Assembly: GCA_023251195.1 (NCBI GenBank)
Contig: JAHEZG010000147.1
Location: 1-9,214, forward strand
DNA: 9,214 nucleotides
Direction: 5' to 3'
Source of the DNA: Chitinophagaceae bacterium
GTDB lineage: Bacteria > Bacteroidota > Bacteroidia > Chitinophagales > UBA10324
Shown here: positions 1 to 7,535 of the stretch, one piece after another
Layout of the letters: the number at the start of each line of letters is the position of its first letter
Position numbering within the stretch: position 1 is the stretch's first letter
The notes under the pieces: model-generated
Databases searched by the model: none
The model's input: only the letters and a program-made list of their open reading frames with translations
What the model was told of the DNA's origin: nothing
Translations under genes and position numbers: made by a program

Positions 1-2629
1 TTATGGTATCACTTACTAATCCGCAAGAACTTGAAATAGTTGCCCAATAAGTTCCGGACGCAGTTACTGAAATTTGTGAAGCAGTGACACCGGTTGACCA
101 AATTGTAGTAGCGTTTCCGGAAACGAGAATGATATTGATCGAATTGCAAAATGATGAATCAGTACCCAGATTCAATGTAGCCGGAGCGAGGTAACTTAAG
201 GTGGTGGTTATGATACTATCACAACCATGAATATTCGAAAGTGTGTCAATATAAATTCCGCCGGTATTTACAATTAAACCTGAAGGCAAAGTATAAACCT
301 GTCCGGCACATAAAACCTGATTTACTGTAACTGTATCCAATGGATATACAGCAACGGTAGTGGTTACAATGCTGTCAATACCTGCAAATGAAGATGGAAT
401 GGTATCGATATAAGTTCCTGATTGATTGACAAACTCTCCTCCCGGCAATTGGATTGAATCGCCCAGACAGAAAGATTCAATCTGACTTAAGCAAGGAAGA
501 ATGAAGTTTATTGTATCACTTAAAATCTGACACGAATTATTTACAAGTACTTGAACTGAGTATGGAACATTAGGTGACAGACCACCAATTTTATTTGAAA
601 TGCTGCCTACTTGATTTGAGGTTGAAGAAATAATTGAATTATTCTGATCGAACCAGATGAAAGAATAAGGAGTGGTAAGATTTCCATTCTGTACAATAAC
701 TGCAGCAGAATCAGGGCACAATGCATTAATAGCGAGCTGAAGATTTGCAGTGCCATTCACACAAGTACTTTGCGGATCAACAACTGCAACAAATCCACTT
801 CCCGCCACATAAAGTAAATTGTTAACCGGATTCATAACAATGTCGTGCACATAACTTTGATTTCCGCCGGTAATTTGAAATGTGTCGACCGGAATAAAAG
901 CAGAACCGCTAAAATGATATTGTATGATTTTTCCGATATTGCCTAAATACAAGTCATTACAATTATCAGCGTGAATGCCGGCATACATTAATCCCGTTGA
1001 AAATGAACCGATCGTACTGCTTGCTATTTGTGTTCCGGTTAATTGATTAAAAGCATTCAGATACATACCATCATAATAAAAAACATAATTTACATTATTA
1101 GCCAGGCAATTTATTCCCTGCGACCAGATATAACCGTAAGGCTTGTTTTGGTCATAGTAGGTGGCCGAAGCACTCACCACATTCCATAAAAGACCAGAGT
1201 AAGAAGAATTAAGTTTCAATAAATGCTGATGAACTGATGAGCTGAATGAATTTAAAAACATGTAGGATTCACCTTGATTATTAAGTGTAGCATTAATAAT
1301 ATCCTGGTGATAAATGCTGCTTCCTGTAATGTTTGATGCCACAACTCCACCGGTCACGGTATCAACAATTCCAAAATTAATTTCACTGTTAGTGCCGCCA
1401 CCCATTGCAATTAAATTCCCATTCGCGCAATTAAATTTCATTTCCCATATCTCTTGAAAATTCGGATTGATTGAAGTAACAAAATTATCGTAAACACCCG
1501 CCGTTGTCAGCCGAATTATTCTGGCTCCGTTCAAAATAAAACCCTGACTGATATAAACTTTTGAAGTAACCTTATCTACTATAAAATTACCAGCATCATT
1601 ATCCGGGTCATCGCCAATGGCCTCCCAGTTTATTGAAGCTACATAGCCTAAAAATGTCCAGATTAAATTGCCGGCCAGATTGTACTTGGCAACTTTACAC
1701 CTTGCAGTAGCAGTAGTAGTTTGCCCACCGCCACCGCCATAAACATATAAGTTTCCGGAAGCATCAAAGTCAATATCATATCCGCAGTTATTTGAATTTT
1801 CCTGAGCACTCAAGGTGGCGCCGGTCAAAGTGGAAATAGCTGTAACCCACGGATCAATAATTAAATCTTTATTGTTGTCGTATCCAATTGCCGTTTCAAA
1901 GTGAATTATATTTTTGAAAATGGAATAATTTACTATTACACTTTTTCCATCTTGATAAAATGCGTGCAGGTCCTTTTCAATGAATGGACAAACTCGGTTG
2001 TCAATTATTAACGCTCCATTTTGCAGATTCAATTTAACGGGAACTGATGAGTAATAGGTAAACTGGTATTTACTTAAATCGGCTCCTGGTTTTACATGAA
2101 GTGAATATTCAATTCCACCTGAATCAGGCAAAGTAAAACTCACATCAATGCCAGGGAAAATTTCCTGATAGGTAATTTTTTTATATCCATAACTAATAAG
2201 TTTCTTATCGCCATAGCTGAAATAGTGTGGCGACCTTTCTTCTTTTATAATTCTGACACTTGGGTTCGAATTGATCCATTGCATGTGAAGCCAGGTAGTT
2301 TCAGAATTTTCTTGATGCTTTTTTATATCAAGTTCTTCCTCCTCTTCGCTTTCCTCCCGCATATTTTTCTGATTCGAAGTATTTTGTTTTTTAGGTTTTT
2401 CTATTTTAAAATCAACTCCGCTTTTCGAAAAATAAACACATTCACTATTTTTTTCAACGCCAAAAACAATTTCTGTTTTTAAATCATCAGAATGAAACTG
2501 TCCATTGTTTTCGATGAAATAATTGGTTTGAAAAACATCAAAGGAATTCCAAGCAAATTTCTTTTGCTGTCCACTTAAATTCAAGGAAGCAATAAGAACT
2601 AAACAAATAATTAAAGCATATGTTTTCAC
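1..2629 (-). CDS. Large secreted multidomain protein with Ig/PKD-like Cys modules (3' end outside window)
   Basis: An open frame of 876 codons runs without a stop from 2629 to the left edge, so the C-terminus is missing. The start is GTG at 2629: an in-frame TAA lies directly before it (2632-2630), and GTG gives a clean signal peptide (KTYALIICLVLIASLNLSG, then QQK). Layout: signal peptide 1 to about 21; an N-terminal domain (about 30-262) with an F-I-E-N-N-G-Q motif, an acidic run (E92-E99) and a closing I-D-P-W-V at 258-262, resembling the N-terminal domain of Bacteroidota SBBP-type proteins (DUF7948-like, from memory). Then come about 330 residues with recurring propeller-like strands, two short repeats near 720 and 773 (C-L/A-G-x, later GxYIDT...DSI-x-T-T), and from 819 a module like those of the gene at 4183-6822. 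It is probably exported, with a T9SS sorting domain expected beyond the edge; that is inferred, not seen. Ligand unknown. Confidence 0.88.
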   Translation of the reverse strand, partial: MKTYALIICLVLIASLNLSGQQKKFAWNSFDVFQTNYFIENNGQFHSDDLKTEIVFGVEKNSECVYFSKSGVDFKIEKPKKQNTSNQKNMREESEEEEELDIKKHQENSETTWLHMQWINSNPSVRIIKEERSPHYFSYGDKKLISYGYKKITYQEIFPGIDVSFTLPDSGGIEYSLHVKPGADLSKYQFTYYSSVPVKLNLQNGALIIDNRVCPFIEKDLHAFYQDGKSVIVNYSIFKNIIHFETAIGYDNNKDLIIDPWVTAISTLTGATLSAQENSNNCGYDIDFDASGNLYVYGGGGGQTTTATARCKVAKYNLAGNLIWTFLGYVASINWEAIGDDPDNDAGNFIVDKVTSKVYISQGFILNGARIIRLTTAGVYDNFVTSINPNFQEIWEMKFNCANGNLIAMGGGTNSEINFGIVDTVTGGVVASNITGSSIYHQDIINATLNNQGESYMFLNSFSSSVHQHLLKLNSSYSGLLWNVVSASATYYDQNKPYGYIWSQGINCLANNVNYVFYYDGMYLNAFNQLTGTQIASSTIGSFSTGLMYAGIHADNCNDLYLGNIGKIIQYHFSGSAFIPVDTFQITGGNQSYVHDIVMNPVNNLLYVAGSGFVAVVDPQSTCVNGTANLQLAINALCPDSAAVIVQNGNLTTPYSFIWFDQNNSIISSTSNQVGSISNKIGGLSPNVPYSVQVLVNNSCQILSDTINFILPCLSQIESFCLGDSIQLPGGEFVNQSGTYIDTIPSSFAGIDSIVTTTVAVYPLDTVTVNQVLCAGQVYTLPSGLIVNTGGIYIDTLSNIHGCDSIITTTLSYLAPATLNLGTDSSFCNSINIILVSGNATTIWSTGVTASQISVTASGTYWATISSSCGLVSDTI

Positions 2630-2742
2630 TTAAAAAAAATAATTTTTATGAAAAGTAAAAAGATTTATTTGATATTTATAATTCTAGTAATATTTTTTTA
2701 TGAAGTGGATAAAACAGGCGGAAATATCAATTAACTTCTTCT

Positions 2743-2869
2743 GGACTTCCTCCTTTGTTTAATCCTCTCCCTATGGTTGAAAGTCCGGAGTCTGTGACCT
2801 AACCATTCTCACTAAAAGAATGAAACTGTCCTGCGTAACATTCATCACTTATTATTTCCCGAAGAGGTC
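2743..2869 (-). ncRNA. Candidate structured RNA in a GC island
   Basis: This lies in the 290-nt gap between chrA and the gene starting at 2629. About 41% of bases are G/C across 2731-2870, against about 10% in the 70 nt before the GTG start and in the approximately 50 nt after chrA. Read as minus-strand RNA it forms three elements. A 5-bp helix (2865-2869 with 2796-2800) encloses a 6-bp hairpin, CATTCT/AGAATG, with a 7-nt loop (2804-2809 with 2817-2822). Then comes an 8-bp stem (2779-2786 with 2743-2750) with a 28-nt loop. A short C-UUCG-G turn follows the 5' strand of the first helix. In two stems the closing or extending pair is G-U only if the RNA is minus strand; on the plus strand it would be a C-A mismatch. 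It could be a leader of the downstream gene, a small RNA, or a copy of a dispersed element. I do not recognise the family. Confidence 0.33.
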
Positions 2870-2884
2870 TAATTAAACTATAAA

Positions 2885-2902
2885 ATTTTTTACAGAAAAA
2901 AT
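2885..2902 (-). terminator. Weak terminator-like hairpin after the transporter gene
   Basis: Seven A-T pairs (ATTTTTT / AAAAAAT) with a 4-nt loop start 17 nt after the chrA stop codon, followed on the minus strand by TTTAT. The stem has no G-C pair, so it would be weak, and chance formation in such AT-rich DNA is quite possible. Confidence 0.2.
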
Positions 2903-2919
2903 ATTATATAAATGAAACG

Positions 2920-4098
2920 CTACCCTCCACTTTTAATTATTAATCCAACTATAGCTGCCGCAAGAATAATATATGGCTCTTGCAACTTCTTTTTATAAAT
3001 CAATAATAACAAAGCCGCAACAGCAATAAGCACAGTTGGCAAATCAGTAATGCTTCGCATACCAATTATAACAACTGCTCCAACCAATGCCCCTACAACT
3101 GCACCGGTAATTCCATCAACAAATGCTTTTATACTTTTATTCTTGGCAATTTTTTTAAAGTATGGAGCAGGAATAACGGTAAATAAATAACAAGGTAAAA
3201 AAGTAGCAAGTGCAGCTACGCATGCGCCTGGAAAACCTGCTACTAAGTAGCCGATGAATCCAACAGTTATAACAACTGGTCCCGGAGTAATCATCGCTAC
3301 TGCAACAGCATCTACAAATTGTTTTTCATTCAGCCAGTGATATTCATTCACCACTCCGCCATGCAAAAAAGGAACGATGGCGAGTCCGCTTCCGAAAACA
3401 AATGCTCCTGCTTTTGCAAAGAAGATAGCAATCTGTAACAGTGTTGAATTTTCATATTCCCAAAATCCGATTCCGGAGAGTAAAACAATACTTGCTGCTC
3501 CGCCATTCATCCAAGTTGGTGGCGCTTTAATCATCATGTATAAAATTCCAGCGCCGATAAAAAGAAAAATATTTTCTGATTGAGTTAGAACTGTTACTAT
3601 TAATCCAACTGCAAATAGTATCCACAGCAACCAATTTGTACTGAACGATTCAACATTGAATTTACCAATTGATTTTGCAGTGAGTTTGTAACTGCTCATT
3701 GCAATTATTCCAATCACCGCAGCGCCTACTCCATAAAAAACTGCTTGCATCCATGGCAGTCCTCCAAAAAGTTTGTAAGCAATTCCAATCAGCAATACCA
3801 TGATGAATGATGGAATGATGAAACCCAATCCGCAAAGAGTTGCACCAATAATTCTGTAATGCACAAAGCCAAGATAAATTCCCAACTGCGCAGCCAGCGG
3901 CCCCGGAGCCAGTTGTGCAAGTGCTAACCCCTCCTTGTATTCTTCTTCCGAAATCCATTTTCGATTCTCTACTAAATCGCGATGCATGTAACCGACTAAT
4001 GCAACCGGTCCGCCAAAACCTGAGTAACCAAGTTTAAAAAAATATTTTACCAATTCAAGCAATGTATAGGAAGGCGCTGTATTTGAATTCATATTCAA
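2920..4098 (-). CDS. chrA: ChrA/CHR-family chromate-type ion transporter
   Basis: This is an inner-membrane transporter of the CHR superfamily. Characterised members export chromate, and many homologues have unproven substrates. At 392 residues it is the long, two-domain form. The N-terminal half has FFKLGYSGFGGP (20-31) and APGPLAAQ (64-71). The C-terminal half repeats the pattern with FAKAGAFVFGSG (227-238) and TPGPVVITVGFIGY (271-284). Roughly ten or more hydrophobic segments fill the rest, with charged loops such as ENRKWISEEEYKEG (44-57). There is no signal peptide, as expected. The start is ATG at 4098; a second in-frame ATG at 4092 would remove two residues, and neither has a clear Shine-Dalgarno. 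It lies 84 nt after the stop of the secreted-protein gene and may share its transcript. No chrB-like regulator is nearby, so a role in chromate resistance is not supported by context. Confidence 0.92.
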   Translation of the reverse strand: MNMNSNTAPSYTLLELVKYFFKLGYSGFGGPVALVGYMHRDLVENRKWISEEEYKEGLALAQLAPGPLAAQLGIYLGFVHYRIIGATLCGLGFIIPSFIMVLLIGIAYKLFGGLPWMQAVFYGVGAAVIGIIAMSSYKLTAKSIGKFNVESFSTNWLLWILFAVGLIVTVLTQSENIFLFIGAGILYMMIKAPPTWMNGGAASIVLLSGIGFWEYENSTLLQIAIFFAKAGAFVFGSGLAIVPFLHGGVVNEYHWLNEKQFVDAVAVAMITPGPVVITVGFIGYLVAGFPGACVAALATFLPCYLFTVIPAPYFKKIAKNKSIKAFVDGITGAVVGALVGAVVIIGMRSITDLPTVLIAVAALLLLIYKKKLQEPYIILAAAIVGLIIKSGG

Positions 4099-4102
4099 AT
4101 AT

Positions 4103-4189
4103 GCATTTAAAAAATTTTAACCGGTCGAAATTGAATTGTATTCCAGGTAAATTTTAAATGCAGTGATCAAATGCTCAATTATTTACCTG
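4103..4189 (-). promoter_or_regulatory. Overlapping inverted repeats before chrA
   Basis: Between the preceding stop codon and the chrA start lie three segments. CAGGTAAAT (minus strand, 4189-4181, overlapping the TAA stop) is perfectly complementary to ATTTACCTG (4152-4144), with a 28-nt loop. GCATTTAAAA (4161-4152) is perfectly complementary to TTTTAAATGC (4112-4103), which sits 4 nt before the chrA ATG. The middle segment takes part in both, so the two stems compete. This could be an attenuator, a transcript-end structure or an A/T-rich coincidence. No U-run follows the first stem. Confidence 0.25.
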
Positions 4190-6822
4190 ATTAATGTTGC
4201 ATTTCCTTTTAACATAAAAACAGCACCTGAAATATTATCACGATAGCGTACTACATAAATATATACCCCAATTGCACAAGGCATTTCATTAGATGTTCCA
4301 TCCCACCCTGAATCGCCACCCGAATAAAAATAAATTAATTGCCCCCAACGGTTATAGATTTCATACTGCATTAACGATGCATTTCCAATTCGAATCGGGA
4401 AAAGAAAATCATTTCGTCCATCTGTATTTGGTGAAAAAGCATTTGGCATTATGTATTCGCCCGGGCATTCAGATATATTTATTGTATCAACTGACACCCC
4501 GCAAGGATTATTTACATCTGCCCAATAAATTCCTGCTGAAGGAATATTAATTGCAAGTGTGGTAGCACCTGTTGACCATAAAATATTTTGAGCATTCGTA
4601 TAGGCAATTAAAAAGTAGCCGGCCGGATTGCACAACACGGTATCGGTTGGTAGAACAATATAAGGAATCGGATCGGCACTGATCAATACGGTATCGATTG
4701 CTGCACCACATAAATTACTCACTCCAACTATCAGCAATCCCGGGGTACTTATACTTACTTGTGGTGTGATTGCATTATTCGACCATAAATAATTACATGC
4801 TATGCAACTTACATCATAGCTGATTGAAAAATTTCCGCAGAAGGTTGTATCGGTTCCAAGATTAACTTGTGGCGGTGCTGCCTGAATAATTTGAATGGTA
4901 TCTGAAACCGTTCCACAACTGTTATTCAATTGAACCCAGTAAGCGCCTGCCTGATTAATTAATACAGTTTGATTGGTTGATCCATCGTTCCACAAATAAG
5001 AAATTGCATTTGTTCCACCGTTTAATATTCTTGAAAAGTTTGTGCAATAAAGTGTGTCGGCACCAAGTGAAGAAACCGGAAGAGATGATTGTGTTATAGT
5101 AATTGTATCGGTTGCAATGCCACAAGCATTAGAAACATTTACCCAATAAATTCCGGCAGCATTCACATTTAAGGTTGACGCATTGCTTCCGGTTGACCAC
5201 AAGTAAGAAGCGCCTACATTTGTTGAAGCCAACAACTGATTGAATGCCGAGCAAAACAATGTATCATTTCCCAATGAAACAGCAGGTGCTGATAATTGTG
5301 AAAGAACAATTGAATCTGTTATAGTTCCGCAGTTGTTTGAAATAATAACCCAGTAAGTTGATGGAAGATTAACATTAATAGTTTGCACAACACTTCCTGT
5401 TGACCATAAATAGTTTACTCCTGAATTATTTGCATTGAGTAATAAATTAAAATTGCTGCAATAAGTAGTATCATTCCCTAAAGCATAAACAGGTGGCGAC
5501 GCAATTGAAATATTTATTGCGTCGGTTTGAGTTGCGCAAGCATTCGTAATTGTTACTGCATAAGTACCTGCTGCATTTAAACTGATGGTTTGTGTGATTG
5601 CTCCGTTTGACCATTGATAACTACTTCCGGCATTCCCTGCATTCAGCGTCACAGATTGTCCATTGCAAATCGTGGTATCGTTTCCAAGATTCAATGAACC
5701 TGATGCGGCTACAGTTATAACTATCGAATCGCTTACAGTGCAGTTTCCATTTCCGACAGCCACCCAATAATTTCCAGAAGAATTAACTGTTACGGATTGT
5801 GTGGTTGCTGTAGTATTCCACAAGTATGTTTGACCTGGGTTTCCGGCATCAAGTGTTAAAGTTTGCCCATTACAGATTATGGTATCGTTACCAAGATTAA
5901 CAGCAAAAGTATTTTGAATGGAAACAACAATGGTATCGCTTCCCTGACAAGCGCCGTTATTTACACTTACCCAAAAAGTATCACTTGTGTTTATGGAAAT
6001 AGTTTGTGTTGTTGCACCTGTACTCCATAAATATGTTGAACCTGCATTTCCGGCATCCAATAGTGTGGGTTGGCCATTGCAGATTGTTAAATCGGGACCA
6101 AGATTTACCCCTACATTAATTAATGATGCACAGTTATAAGTGTTTGAAGAAAGATTGGTTAATATATTTTCCATCAACTGAGTGGAAGTATTCTGATTCA
6201 CCCAATCCTGATCGGTGGTTTGAATCACGCGACCGCCATTTGTATTTGGAGCGCAATAAATAAAACCAAAGTAATCGCCGCCAAATTCTAAAAATGGTTC
6301 TACAATGCTGCACGCTCCCGGCAAGCCCCGGCATCCATACCAATAATAACTTAATGGACTAACAACATTATTGGTAGTGCCAAGACTCCCAAGAATATTC
6401 ATTGGAACAAGTGTTCCTGAAATGGTGCCGAGATAATTAAATGGCCCGCCACCAAACTGCGCCACTATGTTCTCAAACAACGCGTTTGTATTGTAGGCCG
6501 AACAATTGTATTCACCATTTATATAAGCACGCCCTCCTTGGCCAATGTAGGCAGCAACATTTGTCATAGCTACTGCTGAAAGTGTTATTACACCCGAAGA
6601 AATAATCAGGATATCGGTACCGGCAAAAAATGCGGTTGTATTTAAAGTTGATTGCGGATTAATAGTAGCGGTATAACCCATTCCGGCAGCAACTGTTTGC
6701 CAGTTTACATCCATCACATGACCAGAATTGTAGCTCTGGCTTTCAATGATGGTAACATTTTGAGCAAGCGAAATATTTGTAATAAACAGTAATAAAATAA
6801 AAATGCACCTGATGAATTTCAC
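4183..6822 (-). CDS. Secreted repeat protein with T9SS type B sorting domain
   Basis: An 879-residue protein likely delivered to the cell surface or medium by the type IX secretion system. The start is GTG at 6822: an in-frame TAA lies four codons upstream with no ATG between, and GTG gives a signal peptide ending ITNISLA-QN (cleavage near 20/21). Residues about 22-230 form an alpha/beta-looking domain (VTIIESQSYN, DILIISSG, GGRAYINGEY, GGRVIQTTDQDW) that loosely resembles ThuA/amidotransferase-like folds; no convincing catalytic site was seen. Residues 239-790 are eight modules of exactly 69 residues (LGxDTxxC...YLWSTG...YWVxVxNxCGxxxDTI). Residues 791-879 match the gliding-motility/T9SS type B C-terminal domain: NAFSPNTDGRNDF, YEIYNRWGQLIY, GWDGT, GVYIYVVRY, GNATLIR. 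A structural, adhesive or enzyme-display role is inference. A candidate promoter lies just upstream. Confidence 0.9.
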   Translation of the reverse strand: MKFIRCIFILLLFITNISLAQNVTIIESQSYNSGHVMDVNWQTVAAGMGYTATINPQSTLNTTAFFAGTDILIISSGVITLSAVAMTNVAAYIGQGGRAYINGEYNCSAYNTNALFENIVAQFGGGPFNYLGTISGTLVPMNILGSLGTTNNVVSPLSYYWYGCRGLPGACSIVEPFLEFGGDYFGFIYCAPNTNGGRVIQTTDQDWVNQNTSTQLMENILTNLSSNTYNCASLINVGVNLGPDLTICNGQPTLLDAGNAGSTYLWSTGATTQTISINTSDTFWVSVNNGACQGSDTIVVSIQNTFAVNLGNDTIICNGQTLTLDAGNPGQTYLWNTTATTQSVTVNSSGNYWVAVGNGNCTVSDSIVITVAASGSLNLGNDTTICNGQSVTLNAGNAGSSYQWSNGAITQTISLNAAGTYAVTITNACATQTDAINISIASPPVYALGNDTTYCSNFNLLLNANNSGVNYLWSTGSVVQTINVNLPSTYWVIISNNCGTITDSIVLSQLSAPAVSLGNDTLFCSAFNQLLASTNVGASYLWSTGSNASTLNVNAAGIYWVNVSNACGIATDTITITQSSLPVSSLGADTLYCTNFSRILNGGTNAISYLWNDGSTNQTVLINQAGAYWVQLNNSCGTVSDTIQIIQAAPPQVNLGTDTTFCGNFSISYDVSCIACNYLWSNNAITPQVSISTPGLLIVGVSNLCGAAIDTVLISADPIPYIVLPTDTVLCNPAGYFLIAYTNAQNILWSTGATTLAINIPSAGIYWADVNNPCGVSVDTINISECPGEYIMPNAFSPNTDGRNDFLFPIRIGNASLMQYEIYNRWGQLIYFYSGGDSGWDGTSNEMPCAIGVYIYVVRYRDNISGAVFMLKGNATLIR
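4453..6108 (-). repeat. Eight tandem 207-bp (69-residue) Ig/PKD-like modules
   Basis: The array is 8 x 207 bp inside the secreted-protein gene, with unit boundaries in protein at 239, 308, 377, 446, 515, 584, 653 and 722. Each unit begins with x-x-L-(G/P)-x-D and has Cys at position 10, Trp at 28 and a second Cys at 53 or 54, probably a disulfide pair. The first three units carry C-N-G-Q and are the most alike at DNA level (5488-6108); later units carry C-(S/T/G)-(N/A)-F or diverge further. No unit has an insertion or deletion. Unit 7 has two extra Cys at unit positions 21 and 24. Confidence 0.9.
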
Positions 6823-6842
6823 TTTAAAAAATTATTATGGTG

Positions 6843-6875
6843 TAAAGCTAATGGATTGAATTGCATGTTTTCAAA
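6843..6875 (-). promoter_or_regulatory. Candidate Bacteroidota-type promoter for the repeat-protein gene
   Basis: On the minus strand TTTG (6875-6872) is followed after 21 nt by TAGCTTTA (6850-6843), a 7-of-8 match to the Bacteroidota -7 element TAnnTTTG. Transcription would start about 15 nt before the GTG at 6822. The rest of the 149-nt gap (6823-6971) is AT-rich, and I see no clear terminator for the upstream operon in it. Confidence 0.25.
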
Positions 6876-6971
6876 TTCAAACTAACCTGTCATCTTACCA
6901 TTTGAGATTTGGTTGAATGGAATTTAAAAAATTATAAAAATCAAAATGACTTTTAATTGTTTTAATCTGTA

Positions 6972-7523
6972 TCACTTTTTCCAGCATACATAAACCAACG
7001 CAGGTGGAACATTGATGGGTGCAAATTTTACTTCTACCCTATCAAACATTCTTTTAAATCTTCCAAGTGTAGATGGTGAATATTGAAACTGAATCATTGC
7101 CTTTCCGGTTTTCAGGATAGCATAAGAACCTGCTAATATTCTTGTAACAGTATTGTTTGGAATAATAGCAAGTGGTAAAGATGAAACAACATAATCAGGC
7201 GAACCAAGGTTATGTTCCGCTAAAACAAGTGATGCCTTTTCTGCTGGGCAATTGAAAACTGTCAATCGTTTATCATCAATTTTATGAAGCGCTTCCATAA
7301 AATTATTGTTGATTTCAAACACAATCAGTTTTGCATCAGGGCGCATTTTTTTTAACAATGCCCTGGTAATATTTCCGGTGCCGGGGCCATATTCAATAAT
7401 CAATTTTGCCTGTGTAAAATCAATGGGCTTTACCATTTGATGAATCAGGTATTTTGAACTCGGCCACACTGCGCCAACTTGCTTGTTATCTAAAAACTGA
7501 CCGAGAAATTGAAAATGCTTCAA
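6972..7523 (-). CDS. PmtA-like class I SAM-dependent methyltransferase
   Basis: A 183-residue Rossmann-fold methyltransferase of the phospholipid N-methyltransferase / KsgA-related group. Visible motifs: FLDNKQVGAVWPSS (10-23), like the N-terminal vGAilPSS segment of PmtA-type enzymes; SAM-binding motif I IIEYGPGTGNIT (42-53); the acidic residue ending strand 2 in IVFEIN (E70); NCPAEKA (91-97), where the adenine is usually contacted; and YVVSSLPLAIIP (111-122), matching the (S/N)xPL motif IV. The start is TTG at 7523. The folE stop (7538-7536) is in the same frame four codons upstream with no ATG between, and the next ATG (residue 30) would delete the conserved N-terminal segment. It sits 12 nt after folE and is probably translationally coupled. 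The substrate is not determinable: lipid, small molecule or RNA remain possible, with lipid favoured by motif resemblance. Confidence 0.82.
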   Translation of the reverse strand: MKHFQFLGQFLDNKQVGAVWPSSKYLIHQMVKPIDFTQAKLIIEYGPGTGNITRALLKKMRPDAKLIVFEINNNFMEALHKIDDKRLTVFNCPAEKASLVLAEHNLGSPDYVVSSLPLAIIPNNTVTRILAGSYAILKTGKAMIQFQYSPSTLGRFKRMFDRVEVKFAPINVPPALVYVCWKK

Positions 7524-7535
7524 ACTGTTTTTCGT

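Noticed and set aside
2225..2482. Plus-strand open frame of 85 codons, rich in Phe and Ile
   Set aside because: It lies antisense to the N-terminal domain of the left secreted protein, whose frame is long, has a signal peptide and is coherent; the Phe-rich composition is a complement artefact of A-rich coding DNA.
1..2629. Possible frameshift or pseudogene in the left gene
   Set aside because: Reading codon by codon from 2629 to the edge shows no stop and an unchanged frame, with recognisable module sequence at both ends.
3377..3583. Plus-strand 68-codon frame inside chrA
   Set aside because: Antisense to conserved transporter sequence, no family resemblance, no promoter signal.
3662..3958. 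Minus-strand 98-codon frame overlapping chrA in another frame
   Set aside because: Out-of-frame reading of the N-terminal ChrA half; Cys/Trp-rich nonsense composition.
4293..4550. Plus-strand 85-codon frame opposite the T9SS C-terminal domain
   Set aside because: Antisense to a well-recognised sorting domain; no independent support.
4453..6108. 207-bp periodicity considered as a CRISPR array or noncoding satellite
   Set aside because: Units are divergent, contiguous, in frame and encode Cys-paired modules; there are no short identical repeats with unique spacers.
6134..6343. Minus-strand 69-codon frame inside the secreted-protein gene
   Set aside because: Alternative frame of the N-terminal domain; the main frame is continuous and starts with a signal peptide.
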